In this document: piece by piece, positions 52,404 through 64,000 of the stretch | Position numbering within the stretch: position 1 is the stretch's first letter | Layout: the number at the start of each line of letters is the position of its first letter | DNA from: Hygrophila difformis | Lineage: Eukaryota; Streptophyta; Magnoliopsida; Lamiales; Acanthaceae | Direction of reading: 5' to 3' | DNA length: 64,000 nucleotides | NCBI GenBank assembly: GCA_030278955.1 | Contig: JAOANR010000006.1 | Location: 30,237,124-30,301,123, forward strand | Translations under genes and position numbers: made by a program | The notes under the pieces: generated by a model | Seen by the model: the letters and a program-made list of their open reading frames with translations, nothing else | Told to the model about the DNA's origin: nothing | The model's database searches: none

Positions 52404-52664
52404 CTCCCTCCGTTTTCTGTTTTTTTTTTTTTTTGCACAATTTATGATTTGACTACTATTCACATACAATTTAATTTAAAGTTTTATTATAGTTTTATAA
52501 GTTAAAACATAGCCAAGTGAAATATCATTAAATTCGTCTCGTCGTGTAGGTTTTAAATGAGACTTATAATTTTTACTTGTAAAAAACTTGAATTATTAAT
52601 AATTTAAAATGTACATTGGACTGCGCGCTGGAAGGATCCATAACAAATAAAAACAAAACGGAGG
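52404..52664. mobile_element. Stowaway MITE 6
   Basis: CTCCCTCCGTTTTCTGT...AACAAAACGGAGG with TA on both sides (52402-52403, 52665-52666); about 261 bp. The right end is slightly shortened. Confidence 0.85.
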
Positions 52665-52873
52665 TATTATATCCCTATTTGTGGGAATCATTAGGACAGG
52701 CTCAGCTCTTTCAAAGGTAGATTGGCTGATGTGAGTAAATTAGTGATTCCGATGTACATTTACAGTTGAACTTGTTTGTCCTGAATCGATTTCTTTGGAT
52801 GATTGTTCAATTTTTAGTATTCCTAGAGCAAGTTGTTCAATTTAGTTAAATTTGGAGCATTTGGTATTATATA

Positions 52874-52986
52874 TGAACAGATGATAATATTCATTCTTAA
52901 ACCAATAGATATGATTTAATTGATTTTGAATGTCGATTGTCGAGTTCATATCTATTGGTTTAAGAATGAATATTATCATCTGTTCA
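52874..52986. repeat. Perfect hairpin with 41-bp arms
   Basis: 52874-52914 and 52946-52986 are exact reverse complements (arm starts TGAACAGATGATAATATTCA), with a 31-nt loop. It lies about 370 bp before the CSLE start codon. Confidence 0.95.
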
Positions 52987-53352
52987 CATAATGACAAATC
53001 ACCTCACTTCTTCCGGTCGAATAAAATAATCACAAACCATCCTCAAATTTACTATTAGAGATCACCCCACCCTTTTTGGCATTTTCTTACCACTTAACCA
53101 GTGGAAGAAAATTACTATTATCCACACAGACAACACTGTCTGTCCCATAGTTAATAGTCAAACAAAACCTTTGCCTAGTGGCAACCCAATGCTGAGTGAC
53201 TAACAGCCAATTCATTGCAAGCAGATGAGTAAAAAGTCAGAACCTTTTCACAAGGTACCACACATATCGAATCTATGTATGAATGGATAGAATAATGAGG
53301 ATCTGAAGCTTAAGGGCAAAAGGGAAAACCAAAACACAATTCTTGATCAAAG
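52987..53352 (+). promoter_or_regulatory. Upstream region of CSLE
   Basis: The 366 bp before the ATG contain no other gene. I cannot point to a convincing TATA box; the leader near 53300-53352 is A-rich and purine-rich. Confidence 0.35.
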
Positions 53353-56191
53353 ATGACAGAGAAATCCTATGTTCCACTGTTTGAAACCAGGCAAGCAAAG
53401 GGCAGCTTTATCTATAGGCTCTATTCTATTTCCCTCTTTGTGGGAATCCTTGTCATCTGGGCTTACAGACTAGCACAAAATAGAGGTGGCCTTGTTTGGT
53501 TTGGGATGTTTGGGGCCGAGCTATGGTTCGGCTTTTACTGGATCCTGACTCAGTCTCATCGCTGGAACCGAATTTATCGACGTACTTTCAAGGACAGGCT
53601 CTCACAAAGGTAGGTACTTGGTCTTCCAAGTTCCAATCCATTATGTATATGACCAAATCAGACTTGTTCCATGTATGAACTCGTGTGTGTGTTTTGGATG
53701 TATAGGTTTGAGAAAGACTTGCCTTGTGTGGACATTTTTGTCTGCACAGCTGATCCGACGATAGAGCCGCCAATATTGGTGATCAATACTGTTTTATCGG
53801 TGATGGCTTATGATTACCCACCAGAGAAGTTATCGGTCTATCTTTCGGACGATGCTGGCTCGGACCTTACATTCTATGCCCTTCTGGAGGCTGCTCAGTT
53901 TGCCAGGCATTGGATACCCTACTGCAAGGCATTTAAGGTCGAGCCTCGATCACCTGATGCTCATTTTAGGGAAGCTTCTAACAAGCTGGATGCAGACCAG
54001 ACCGAACATTTTGCGTATCTCAAGGTGATTTGGCATCTTATGAATGCATATTTTTTGCCTTAAAAGAGCTATTTTAGTACTATTTACCTTGGTCAATCTG
54101 CAATGTGAAGATATTGTACCAAGACATGGAGGGAAAGATTGAGCTTGTTAGGAAGCAGGGAAGAGTTTTTAAAAGTGCACTGATGGACAACAGGGGATTC
54201 TCTAAGTGGGACACATATTCATCTAAAACAGATCATGACACAATAGTGCAGGTGCTGTTTCATTACTACATATTAACAAAAGCATCATTTCTGGAAAGAA
54301 GATCATTCTACTGTTTCTTACTTTGGTGCTTTCTTTTCTGTATTTATTAGATAGTGATAGATGGAAGAGACGAAGAGTCAACGGATAGAGAAGGGTGTAG
54401 ACTGCCTACGTTGGTATATTTGGCACGGGAAAAACGCCCCCAGCATTTTCATAACTTCAAAGCTGGAGCCATGAATGCACTGGTGATTGTTTATTTGGTT
54501 CTGGTTCCTAGAAAAAAATTAACTCTTCAGAAAACATTATTGGTAAGCTAACTAATGTTAATGTTCTTGCTATTTAACTGTGTAGATAAGGGTGTCGTCT
54601 GAAATCAGCAATGGACCTATAATTCTTAACATAGACTGTGACATGTACTCCAACAATTCCCTATCAATAAGAGATGCACTCTGCTTCTTGTTGGATGAAG
54701 AACAAGGCCGTGAGATTGCTTTTGTTCAGTTTCCGCAGAACTTCTACAACCTTACTAAGAATGAAATTTATGGAGGCTCCCTAAGAATCCTTGGTGAGGT
54801 GAGCATGTGTGGTTTCCCCGAGCATACTGACCTCTCCATCAATAATTCTACACTAATTTCTGTGTTGGTGGTTGTTGCAGGTAGAATTTTATGGTTTGGA
54901 TGGCTGTGGAGGACCACCATATGTAGGAACCGGATGTTTTCATAGAAGGGACACGCTATGTGGAAGAAAACTGATCAAAGACTCTAACTTCGACTGGAAA
55001 CAAAGTGCCATTCCCAGACATGGAGAAAGTGTTGCAGAATTGGAAGAAAGAATCAAAGAACTAGCAAGCTGCACGTTCGAGAAACACACTCAATGGGGCC
55101 ATGAGGTTTGTCTACTTACTCCTTTCTCCCATCGAAGGCAAATTTAGTGTGATCCCTGAAAGTGAACATCACCTATAATATGATATGATGTTTCATTTCC
55201 CTGCAGATGGGCATAAAATACGGCTGTCTAGTTGAAGACATTCTCACAGGACTGTCAATCCACACAAGAGGATGGAAATCTGTTTATTTCAACCCTGGGA
55301 GGGAAGCTTTCATGGGTGTAGCTACAACAACCCTCGATCAAACACTGATACAGCACAAAAGGTGGTCAGAAGGAGACCTGCAGATTTGGATGTCTAAATA
55401 CAATCCGGTCTGGTATGGATTTGGAAAAATAAATTTAGGCCATATAATGGGATACTCTGTGTATTTCCTATGGTCAGTCAATTGCTTTGCAACATTGTAC
55501 TACTCCATTATACCTCCCCTTCATCTCTTCAAAGCCATCTCATTGTTCCCTCAGGTAAAAGACCATGCTTGAGATATCAAATCTCTCCATTTAACTTGTT
55601 CTCATATCGTTATGTAAAAATAAATTTCAGGTTTCAAGTCTGTGGTTTCTACCATTCGCCTATGTGATCATCGCTGAACACATATATAGTTTTTATGAGT
55701 ATTACATTTGTTCAAGAGGGACAGCTTTAGGCTGGTGGAATGAGCAAAGGATGTGGCTTTACAAAAGGACAACATCCTACTTATTTGCAGTGATCGACAC
55801 ATTCTTGAGGCTTGTGGGGTATGCAGACTCAGGGTTCGTAGTGTCAGCCAAAGTGTCTAATGAAGATTTGCTAGAGAGGTATGTGCAAGATAAAATGGAG
55901 TTTGGAGCAACAACCCCAATGTTCACCATTCTATCATCATTGGGAATGATCAATCTATTCTGTTTAGTTGGGTTGGTTATGAAGATTATCCGGGAAGGGA
56001 GACTTGAAGTTGTTGTTCATGAAGCCATGGTTGGGCAGATTGTCTTGTGTGGAGTTATGGTTTTGATCAATCTGCCTTTGTACAATGCTGCATTCTTCAG
56101 AAAGGATAAGGGAAGGATACCAAGCTCTCTCACACTAAAATCCATGTTGGTGGCTCTTTCTTTGTGTACTTGTTGTTATGCTTTCTTGTGA
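53353..56191 (+). CDS. CSLE: Cellulose synthase-like protein E (CSLE), eight exons, intact
   Basis: Family 2 glycosyltransferase of the Golgi/endomembrane system; CSLE proteins are presumed to make a cell-wall polysaccharide backbone, but their product is not settled. Exons: 53353-53609, 53706-54024, 54111-54251, 54351-54482, 54586-54798, 54881-55105, 55207-55554, 55631-56191. All phases fit, giving 731 residues, the normal size. The N-terminus ([17 protein letters not shown]) is typical of CSLE and is followed by two membrane segments (about residues 20-70). The catalytic loop has D in [12 protein letters not shown] in [14 protein letters not shown] in CLVEDILTG, and QHKRW for the QxxRW motif. 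About six membrane spans follow to the end (AFL). The third motif is VED, as usual in CSLE, rather than TED. The exon 3 acceptor (GTGAAG) is weak but fits phase and homology. No break is seen. Confidence 0.93.
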
Positions 56192-56253
56192 AAGCCATTT
56201 TAAAACACGGATTTCAAAAATGGGCAAACATACACCCATTTAAAGTGTTTGAC

Positions 56254-56259
56254 AATAAA
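56254..56259 (+). terminator. Likely CSLE polyadenylation signal
   Basis: AATAAA, 63 bp after the stop codon. A direct repeat, ATGGGCAAACATA, flanks it at about 56220 and 56262. Confidence 0.45.
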
Positions 56260-56641
56260 CAATGGGCAAACATAAACCCATTTAACGTGAGTGAAATAAC
56301 TGTATTCAACTCATTACGCATATAACAACCAAAAGTGGGCAATAATATTTCCTTATCACCGCTGAAACGTGTTCTCTTCAATACCTTATGTCCGTCCTCC
56401 TCTCCTAAATCACTCATCTCCGTTTCACATTGCTTACAACTCCACATATCTCCAAAATCAAAACATACTGAAAAAAATGCCAGTCTTCCTTCCTCATTCC
56501 CCGTTTCTAGAATCTGCATTTCCTCCTCCTCAAGCCAATTTCTACCATTCCTTTCTTTGCCCTTTTGTCTTATATGTGAGTTAAAGGCTACAACAGACTT
56601 TTTACATTTATTTTTTAATAGTTTCCAACAATGAGGAGTAG

Positions 56642-57405
56642 TAGAGGTGGGCACCGTTCAATTATCCTCAGGCATTTGTATTTGTATTTGAACCGGACAA
56701 ATACTTAGATGAAGTATTTGTATTTGTAACCGGACCCTCGGTTAACCGGGAGTTCGGTTTCGATTCGATTCAGCGGTTAAGCGATTCGGTTCGAGTATTT
56801 TGCCCAAGCATATTAAACTTTATAATCAAATCTTCATTTCTTAATTCCTAACAAATATTTATTTTTGAGATTATTACAATACATTTAAAAAAAAAATATT
56901 ATAAAACTATAGAATTCGGTGATTCTTCATTTTAGCGTTATTAAAATACAACATATTTAAAAAATCTTAGTGTAGTTAGTGGCTATTTCAATAATGAGTA
57001 TTCTTAAGGGCAAAAAATCAGTACATGACATTTTTTTTTGTGACACAGCCTAAAGAGACGAGTGAAGGTTAAATATAGGATATATTTTTTTATAATTATC
57101 TTTACTTTTGAATATTTATTTTATTATATACTTAAATAATTAAAAAAATAATTATATATATTATTGATACATAATTATATACCATCAAATATGTTTAATA
57201 TATACAACATATATAATTTTTTACAACACAATAAATATATTAGGTTCGGTTCGATTAATCGGGGAAACAAGATTAAAATATTTGTATTTGAACCAGGCAA
57301 ATAATTTGTATTTGAACTGTGGTCCTCGGTTAACTGAAAATTCAGTTCGATTTCAATTCGATTTTACGGTTCAGTGAATCAGTTCGAATATTTTGCCCAC
57401 CACTA
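56642..57405. mobile_element. hAT-like non-coding element
   Basis: The ends TAGAGGTGGGCA and complement TAGTGGTGGGCA match at 11 of 12 positions. The inside has paired blocks rich in GTATTTG(T/A)ATTTG and GGTTAACCG at both ends. The 8-bp flanks agree only at four positions (GTAG), so the target duplication has decayed. No transposase. Confidence 0.65.
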
Positions 57406-58331
57406 CACGGTAGGATACGAAGTTCATGTATATAAATATGGAGTGGGGACTGGATAAGTCTATGTTAGAGGTGCTAAGTTTTAGGTTTGTCCTGTTGTGT
57501 AACAGGTATATATCAATAACCCAAAAATATATCTCAATTATACTAAATTGAAAAATTAGTACTTGAACTATTTTTTCCCGTAAAAAATAGACCAAAAAAT
57601 CTTTTATGTTAGAAAATATTATACTAATTTTTATTGACAATTATGTGTCGGCAAAAATGTATGAGAGTCCATATCACACAAATTACAAATGAATTGAACC
57701 CCCAACTATGGTTGGAAGATAGGGAACATGACCACTTGGGTCAAGCCTCATTCCCTAATGTTTATTCTTTATTTGACCATTTCTATATTATTTTGATTTA
57801 TATTAATTAATTTAAAATTTATTTATTAATTAATTTAAAATTTATTAATTTTTCTATTTTGTTTTATTTTAGTTAAATCTTTAACATAATTTTTTATTTA
57901 TTATAATTTTATTTCATATTCTCTTTTCATCTCATTAATTTAATCTCATTAATTTAAGAACAATATAATTTAGTTATTTAATTATAATTGATCTTTTTAT
58001 GCAATTCTACTTTTTATTTTATTTGACCACTTTAATTTAATTTTACTTTATATCATTTTATATTTTATTTTATTTTTTGTGTTATTATTTTGATAGATTT
58101 TTCATTATTTGATAATTCATTTTTTTTTTCTTTTTAATCACATATAGCACATAGCGTTGATGATCCCCAATCAACTCTTCCGTCCATCTCTGAGTTGTAG
58201 ACTCATAATCCCTCACACATTTAAGGCAATAATAGTAAAGTCTTTAAATTCCATGACAATCTATGGAAAGCTTAACCGCACACCCAAACACTACTGCATA
58301 CTCTTATCATCAATACCACACCCACCTTACC
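57406..58331. other. AT-rich non-coding DNA
   Basis: Long AT-rich runs with (TTTAATT)-like sequence at 57780-58090; no gene is seen. Confidence 0.5.
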
Positions 58332-59357
58332 TATGGGTGTGCATCGGGTCGGGTTTATGGGTTTGGATTAGTCAGTTCAAGTTAAAAAATGAATACCCCA
58401 CTATGACGGGTCGGATACATACATATTTTTTCCCTATGCCCTTCTAGAAATTACGTGTTTATGTAATCCAAAAAAATTAATACTTACATCTTAGCCTAAA
58501 AGCATGTTGGTGTTCATTTATGGATTATAGAGCAGAATGCTTTTGTGCGAGTACTGAAGGGTTCTTGGCTTCTTGCATTCTATTTCCATATGGTGATATA
58601 CAAGAGAGCTTCACTCAACTCACTAGATTAAATAACTCAACACTTAGGCAGTTGGACTTTACATACTGTAATACTTTAATTTCTCTTTATATCTGATGCA
58701 TACACCGATATGACAAGTGGGAATAATTATTTATTAGTGATTAAACTAGCATCTTGGTTCTTAATATGAAAATAATTAAACAATATAGCCATGAATTACA
58801 TTAACAAGTTGCAAGGAGACTTTAAATTTAAAGTAGCTAACATGAAAGAACAATTTACAGTAGTCAACATGAAAGTTCAATGCATCCAAAAACAATATAT
58901 AATGTATCAACCATCCATAAGCACAAGTACAATCCAATACTTCAATCTAACATCAGAAAAGATATTTATGTGGTATAGGTGTTCAATAGTTATATATCAA
59001 ACTGAGACTTCCACAAGTAGATCTAAACTTCAAACCCCTAGTTGCTTACAACAATAAAAAAAATATATATATATTAGTTAGTTTTGTTGTACAGTAATTT
59101 ATAAGTAGCTTTTAAAAAAACAATATTAAAAAAAATAGGATAAAAATACCAAATGAAATGAGTCATGAGCTTTGTAATTATTGAACTGGCGACGTCGTTG
59201 TTGCATTGTACTATTGTAATTATTGAACTGAGACACATTAAGTTTTCTTCTATGTTGATTGATCCGTCTAAACGAAACCAATCTTGAAGACATACAAGTG
59301 CTTCCAATTGTAGGAGTTAATGAACTCCTAAAAGCATCAAGTACACGATCTCATGTA

Positions 59358-60098
59358 CTAAATGTAGCCTCCGTAGCGACCGTGGATATAGGGAGCAAAG
59401 ATATCTCGAGCAATCTTGGATAGTATAGGAAATCGGTGACAATTTATCTTCCACCACCTAAGTATATCAAAGTCTTCTCTATACACCTCATTTTCCTCAG
59501 TCAAATATTTCTCTAGTTCAGACTTTGACTGCTCGCGTGTTCGGACAGCTATAAACTTTTGAATGAGAGATATACTTTTGTTATTAATGCTTGGTGTCTT
59601 CAAGGCCATCAGACTGAGAAGATTTCATTTCCATTTAACGAATCATATAGAACTTTGTATGCATTTACAAACTCTTTGATTCCACTCCTTAACGACCACT
59701 TTTCCGAAACCACCAGACATGCCACCATATAATGTATCAAATTTCTGGTCCAAAAAAGTCAATTTTCATTGAGGGTCGGGCACAATGGCATAATATGCAG
59801 TCAAGTTTAATTTATCATAAGTACCCCAATACTTGTCAAAATTTTCTTTCATTCTTCCAGGCATATTCTTTAACTCGACATCCTCACTCTCTAACCATTC
59901 TCCAAGGAGCACTTCCACACCACTTATTTGATGAAAAGACACAATAGATGTGACAGTCTTAGAACCTGAAATAACTAGGGTCACATAGTAAAAATGCTCC
60001 AAAAATTTCAATAGCAGTGTCACCATATTCCAATCTTCTTCAAAAGGATAACCTTCACTTTGAGGCTTTGAAATTTTAGAAAGATAAAACATATGCAC
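59358..60098 (-). pseudogene. hAT transposase remnant, left arm
   Basis: Minus-strand pieces of an Ac/RICESLEEPER-type transposase: the RNase H-like part (EEDWNMVTLLLKFLEHFYYV, then MKENFDKYWG; 59766-60098), and the C-terminal part (REDFDILRWWKINCHRFPIL, then ARDIFAP; 59358-59609). The terminal SSLTP...LQDWFR block of the hAT dimerisation domain continues below 59358. Frames are broken between them; the N-terminal BED finger is absent. Confidence 0.75.
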
Positions 60099-60196
60099 AT
60101 CAGTTGAATCTCAAATGCTTTCCCCTAGGTAAAGGCATGTTCCAACATGGTATATGTAGAATTGATGTGCCTACATGATGGAATTCTACATATACC

Positions 60197-61157
60197 ATGT
60201 TGGAACATGCCTTTACCTTGAGGAAAGCATTTGATATTTATGTTGATGTGGATATATTTAATCTTTCTGAAATTTCAAAGCCTCCCTCTGAAGGTCATCC
60301 TTTGGAAGAAGATTGGGATAGAATGGCACTGCTATTGAAATTTTTGAAGCATTTTTACAGTGTGACCCTAGCTATTTCAGGTTCTAAGCATGTCATATCT
60401 AATGTGCTTTTTCATCAAATAAGTGGTGTGGAAAGTGCTCCTTGGAGAATGGTTAGAGAGTGAGGATGAGTTAAAGAATATGTCTAAAAGAATGAAAGAA
60501 AAATTTGACAAGTATTAGGTCCTTCTGATAAATTAAACTTCGTGCATATAATGTCATTGTGCTCGATCGTCAATGGAAATTAACTTTTTTAGACCAGGCA
60601 TTTGATACATTATATGGTTGCATGTCTGGTGGTTGGGAAAAATGGCCATGTTGAAAGAAAAAGTAAGGAGTGGAATCAAAGAGTTGTAAAATGCATACAA
60701 AGTTCTATATAATTCGCCAAATGATCAAATGGGAATGAAATGTTCTTAGTCTGATAGCTCAATGACTTTGAAGATGACAAGTACTAATAATAACAAATTT
60801 CTCTCATTCAAAAGTTTATAGTTGTCCGTGAGCAATCAAAGTTTGAACTAGAGAAATATTTGACTGTGGAAGATGAGGTGTATTGAGAAGACTTTGATAT
60901 ACTTGGGTGGTGGAAGATAAATTGTCACCAATGTCCTATACTATTCAAGATTGCTCAAGTTATTTTTGCAATCCCTATATCCACGGTGGTTTCAGAGGCT
61001 ACATTTAGTACAGGAGGTCGTGTACTCGATGTTTTTAAGGAGTTCATTAACTCCTACAATTGTGGAAGCACTTGTATGTCTTCAAGATTGGTTTCGTTTA
61101 GATGGATCAATCAACAAAGAGGAAAACTTAAATGATCTTGAATCTCTTGACTTTTAA
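60197..61157 (+). pseudogene. hAT transposase remnant, right arm
   Basis: The plus-strand mirror of the left arm: LEHAFTLRKAFDIYVDVDIF and EEDWDRMALLLKFLKHFYSV (60197-60463), then the dimerisation domain with SSLTPTIVEALVCLQDWFR (60951-61157). Stops and frameshifts between them differ from those in the left arm. Only the C-terminal half of the transposase is present. Confidence 0.75.
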
Positions 61158-62599
61158 TTTATTTGGTTTTGTTGTGTTGTTTAATACTTTTTTAATTATT
61201 TAATTTTATGTATTATTCTTGAAGAATATTTGTTTAACTTGCATTTCTTAACATTTTGTAGAATACAATAGTACAATGCAACCAACAATGTCGCAAGTTC
61301 AATAATTACAAAGCTCATCACTCATTTCATTTGGTACTTTTATCCTACTTTTTTTTTATATTGTTTTTTTTTTAAAACTACTTATAAATTACTGTACAAC
61401 AAAACGTCAATATTTGTTTTTATTGTTGTAAGCAACTTGAATTGGAAGTTTAGATCTACTTGTGGAAGTCTCAGTTTCATATATAACTATTGAACACCTA
61501 TACTACATAAATATCTTTTATGGTGTTAGATTGAAGTATTGGATTGTCCTTGTGCTTATGGATGGTTGATACGTTATATATTGTTTTTGGATGCATTGAA
61601 CTTTAATGTTGGCTATTGTAAATTGTTCTTTCTTGTTAGCTACTTTAAATTTAAAGCCTATCAAAATATTTCTGCTGATGATGTTCCTTACATCTTGTGG
61701 ATGTAATTCATGGCTTTTCAATGTTTTAGTTATTTTCATGTCAAGAACAGAGATGCTAGTTTAAGCACTAATAAACAATTATTCCCACTTGTCATATCGG
61801 TGTATGTATCACATATAAAGATATTACAGTAATACAGTATGTAAAGTCCAACTACCCAATTGTTGATTTATTTAATCCGGTGAGTTGAGTGAGTCTACAT
61901 TGTATCTCAACATATGGAAATAGAAGGCAAGAAGTCAAGAACCCGTCAGTACTCGCACAAAAGCATTATGCTCTATAATCTATAAATGAACACCAACATG
62001 CTTTTAGGTTAAGATGGAGTATTAATTTTATGGATTACATAAACATGTTATTTCCAGAATGGCAAGGGGGAATTTAAAAGGGGGGAAAAGGAGGGTACCC
62101 GACCCGATAGGGTACCCGATATATATCGGGTACCCACCAAAATCGGGTTATAGTTGGGTAATTCCAAACCGGACCGAATGCCCACCCGTAATGGAAAGTA
62201 GAAGGCCAAAAGGAAACTTGTCTTTTACGTGTTTTTGCATTGTGGGAGTATGAGAGGGAAGAGAAGAGGCTACCGGCAGCCAATTATACCATTAAAAAAT
62301 AAATAAATAAATAAATAATGATCGGGTTAGTCGGGTACCCGATCGGCTAAATCGGGTTCAATTGTGAAACCCGATCCCCGGACCAATCTATTAGTTTCGG
62401 GTTCGGGTACCCGACTCCGGTTTTTTTGAAGGAAAAAAAAAAAAGAAAACCTACCCAACTATACTAATTTTCGGGTTCGGGCTTGGTATCCGATTAACCG
62501 ACCCACTTGCTCACCCCTGGCCTTGACTCCTGACCCCCATCATGCTGTGAGTCCCGTTCCAGTCCATCCCATTAGTAATCAGGAGTCTACCATCACCTG

Positions 62600-63225
62600 A
62601 ACAGCGCCGTCCCTTACATTACACCCCAAATAATCATTGTCACATTTAGAAGTTCCACAGCCTCTCCATCCACCTGCAAACGCTTCTGCGCTAGACCAGA
62701 TTTCATAGCGGCAACAACCCCCAAGGCCGTCGCAACACCACCGCTTGGAATTATGGCACTCACGGGAGGAATCACCCGCACAATAGCCCCTTCTTCATGA
62801 GTAGCAGCAGCCCTAAATCCGACCTGTTGCAGTACCACCCTCTCACCCCTAACCTCATGTGGCGGACTCGCACTCCCATGCTCACTCCCCTCCTCAACTA
62901 TGCAGCTTGCGAAGTGGCCGGTTGCGCCCGGCGGACCATTTTCATCCAATCCCCAAATGCCTTATCGGCACCTGTACCATTTGTCCCCCCAGCCCACACC
63001 TCCATAGCCTCCTCAACTGCCACCACCGTATCAGCCCCATACCCGTCGGCCAATCCTCTTCACAACCATCCCCATGTCTCCCCTCATAAACCTCACCCTG
63101 CAAATTGGAACACTCACACTCAAAGTGCCCATATCTTCCGCAGTTGGTGCACAACAGGAGTACACCTCATACACCTCATACGAGACAGGGATCCAACAAT
63201 CATTGACCAATAACTTACCCTTCAC
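62600..63225 (-). pseudogene. LINE ORF1 fragment with CCHC knuckle
   Basis: On the minus strand, VNDCWIPVSYE (about 63190) leads to CTNCGRYGHFECEC, a CCHC zinc knuckle typical of the RNA-binding ORF1 protein of plant L1-type LINEs, then FGDWMK-like sequence. Several frameshifts separate the pieces (frames 62942-63154, 63031-63225 and 62614-62949). No ORF2 follows. Confidence 0.55.
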
Positions 63226-63660
63226 CAGTTTCTTACAATTTCTATTTCGTTCAATTTAATATTGACTCGAGGACTCAATTCCGATCAAGTTTAGAATCAT
63301 GTAAAGATTATGTTACGAAGTTTCAACTATTATAACCATAGTTATAAAAGGTGCACCATGGCACTGAGATACATATGGCACAAGCTCATACCATCGTGTC
63401 AGGTGCATCTTTGTGCGATTGTTAAGTTGCCTTTCTGTTTTTCCTTTTCATCTTCTCTTTTATTTTATATATGTTTTTTTTTTGTGTGTGTATGTTGTGT
63501 TTTGAAAAGTTTTCATTGCTTTTCTTTGTGTAGTATTTTTTCTTTTTCTTTTTTTTTCTTTTTTCTTTTTTTTTTGCCAAGGGCATGTTTTCAACATAAA
63601 TAGAAGCTCAGAAATCAGTGCTTCAACACTTAGAACTTCAGTTGCTCTTGCCATGTACAG
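63226..63660. other. T-rich non-coding DNA
   Basis: Long T-rich runs (63470-63575); no gene is seen. Confidence 0.5.
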
Positions 63661-63662
63661 TA

Positions 63663-63895
63663 GGTATTGCTTTAAATTTGGAATCAGATAATGTTGGTGT
63701 TATATTAATGGGTAATGGTTTGATGGTACAGAAAGGAAGTTCTGTAAGCAACAGAAAGGATTGATCAGATTCCAGTGATTGAGGCATATTTGGCTTCGCT
63801 ATAAACGCTAACACTAAAACTATAGATGGTAGAGGTGAAAGTTTGAACAGGCGGTGGTGGTCTGTATAAGAGCCTCTTCAAACCAAGGGTCGGCT
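63663..63895 (+). pseudogene. atpA: Nuclear copy of plastid atpA (NUPT), degenerate
   Basis: The translation reads [20 protein letters not shown], then MVQKGSSV, the start of the conserved core of the plastid ATP synthase CF1 alpha subunit, and later TIDGRGES and EPLQT in shifted frames. Plastid atpA encodes a soluble F1 subunit; here the reading frame has several single-base indels and stops (for example after 63755), so it cannot work. The plastid type is favoured over mitochondrial atp1 because of the [13 protein letters not shown] wording. Similarity fades after about 63895, and the remaining 105 bp of the window hold nothing I recognise. Confidence 0.75.
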
Positions 63896-64000
63896 AATAA
63901 TAAGAATCTAAGAAGTAGTTGCTTTGTTACCGCAACAATTGAATCAGAATCTGGTAATTCTTTATGTTGCAAGAAAAGGAGGAGCTTCTGCTCTTACAGA

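Larger units (their letters stand above)
58440..62062. repeat. Head-to-head inverted duplication of a partial hAT transposase
   Basis: The left arm (about 58440-60162) and right arm (about 60181-62062) are imperfect reverse complements around an 18-bp centre. The innermost blocks (GGTAAAGGCATGTTCCAACA at about 60128 and its complement at about 60198) match almost perfectly. The outermost blocks (GTGTTTATGTAATCC left, complement near 62040 right) also match. Arm divergence is visible throughout, with independent small indels. Confidence 0.85.
58332..62519. mobile_element. Composite hAT-like element containing an inverted duplication
   Basis: The left end TATGGGTGTGCA and the right end (complement CAGGGGTGAGCA) agree at 9 of 12 positions and resemble the ends of the elements at 5884 and 56642. 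Subterminal GGGTCGGGT (left) and many CGGGTACCCGA copies (right, 62090-62490) are of the same type as at 5884. Flanks ACCTTACC and GCCTTGAC agree at 5 of 8, a possible decayed duplication. The core is the 3.6 kb palindrome of partial hAT transposases. The outer boundary is inference. Confidence 0.45.

Noticed and set aside
55668..55680. CATCGCTGAA inside CSLE exon 8 resembling the MULE motif
   Set aside because: A single occurrence in coding sequence with no neighbours of the kind; chance.
63460..63654. Lys-rich minus-strand ORF
   Set aside because: Product of the T-rich tract; no supporting signal.

Overview
This is nuclear DNA of a flowering plant, most likely a eudicot. The genes have GT-AG introns, the intergenic DNA is AT-rich, and there are Stowaway and Tourist MITEs, LTR retrotransposons, L1-type LINEs and a tRNA-derived SINE. 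One intact host gene, a cellulose synthase-like CSLE gene, sits at 53.4-56.2 kb. Almost everything else is mobile DNA, much of it nested. No organism or chromosome can be named from the sequence alone.

Layout: 1-3205 is the end of a Ty3/gypsy element with a 3.1 kb 3' LTR, inserted into a second gypsy-like element (3206-8772) that has gag and a protease-like remnant but no visible pol. That element is itself interrupted by a 1.15 kb hAT-type element with a perfect 8-bp target duplication. A 1.18 kb inverted repeat lies at 9971-11150. From 12325 to 21234 a nest can be reconstructed: a Stowaway MITE holds a Helitron (12664-21057), which holds another Stowaway, which holds a solo gypsy LTR (perfect CTCCG duplication), which holds a Tourist-like MITE. 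A SINE with perfect target duplications follows at 21646.

The centrepiece is a 12.1 kb Mutator-like element (23676-35793) with a perfect 9-bp target duplication (CTCCGTGAG). It carries a FAR1-type transposase gene with one frameshift, a decayed ULP1-like SUMO-protease gene containing a tripled exon, and two further genes of unknown function. The second of these is an intact 180-residue gene with its own promoter-like motifs. A short motif (TT-C/A-AGCGATG) recurs in its non-coding DNA, in one orientation in the left half and the opposite orientation in the right half. This looks like a distributed set of transposase or regulatory binding sites.

Next comes a complete gag-only Ty1/copia element (35914-40765, minus strand). 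It lies inside one copy of a segmental duplication whose other copy (51325-52297) preserves the empty site. Two 5'-truncated LINEs follow at 45890-48594 (plus) and 49436-50800 (minus). CSLE then has eight exons giving 731 residues, with a perfect 41-bp-arm hairpin about 370 bp upstream. The right end holds a hAT-like element, a 3.6 kb head-to-head inverted duplication of a partial hAT transposase, a LINE ORF1 fragment, and a degenerate nuclear copy of plastid atpA running towards the window edge.
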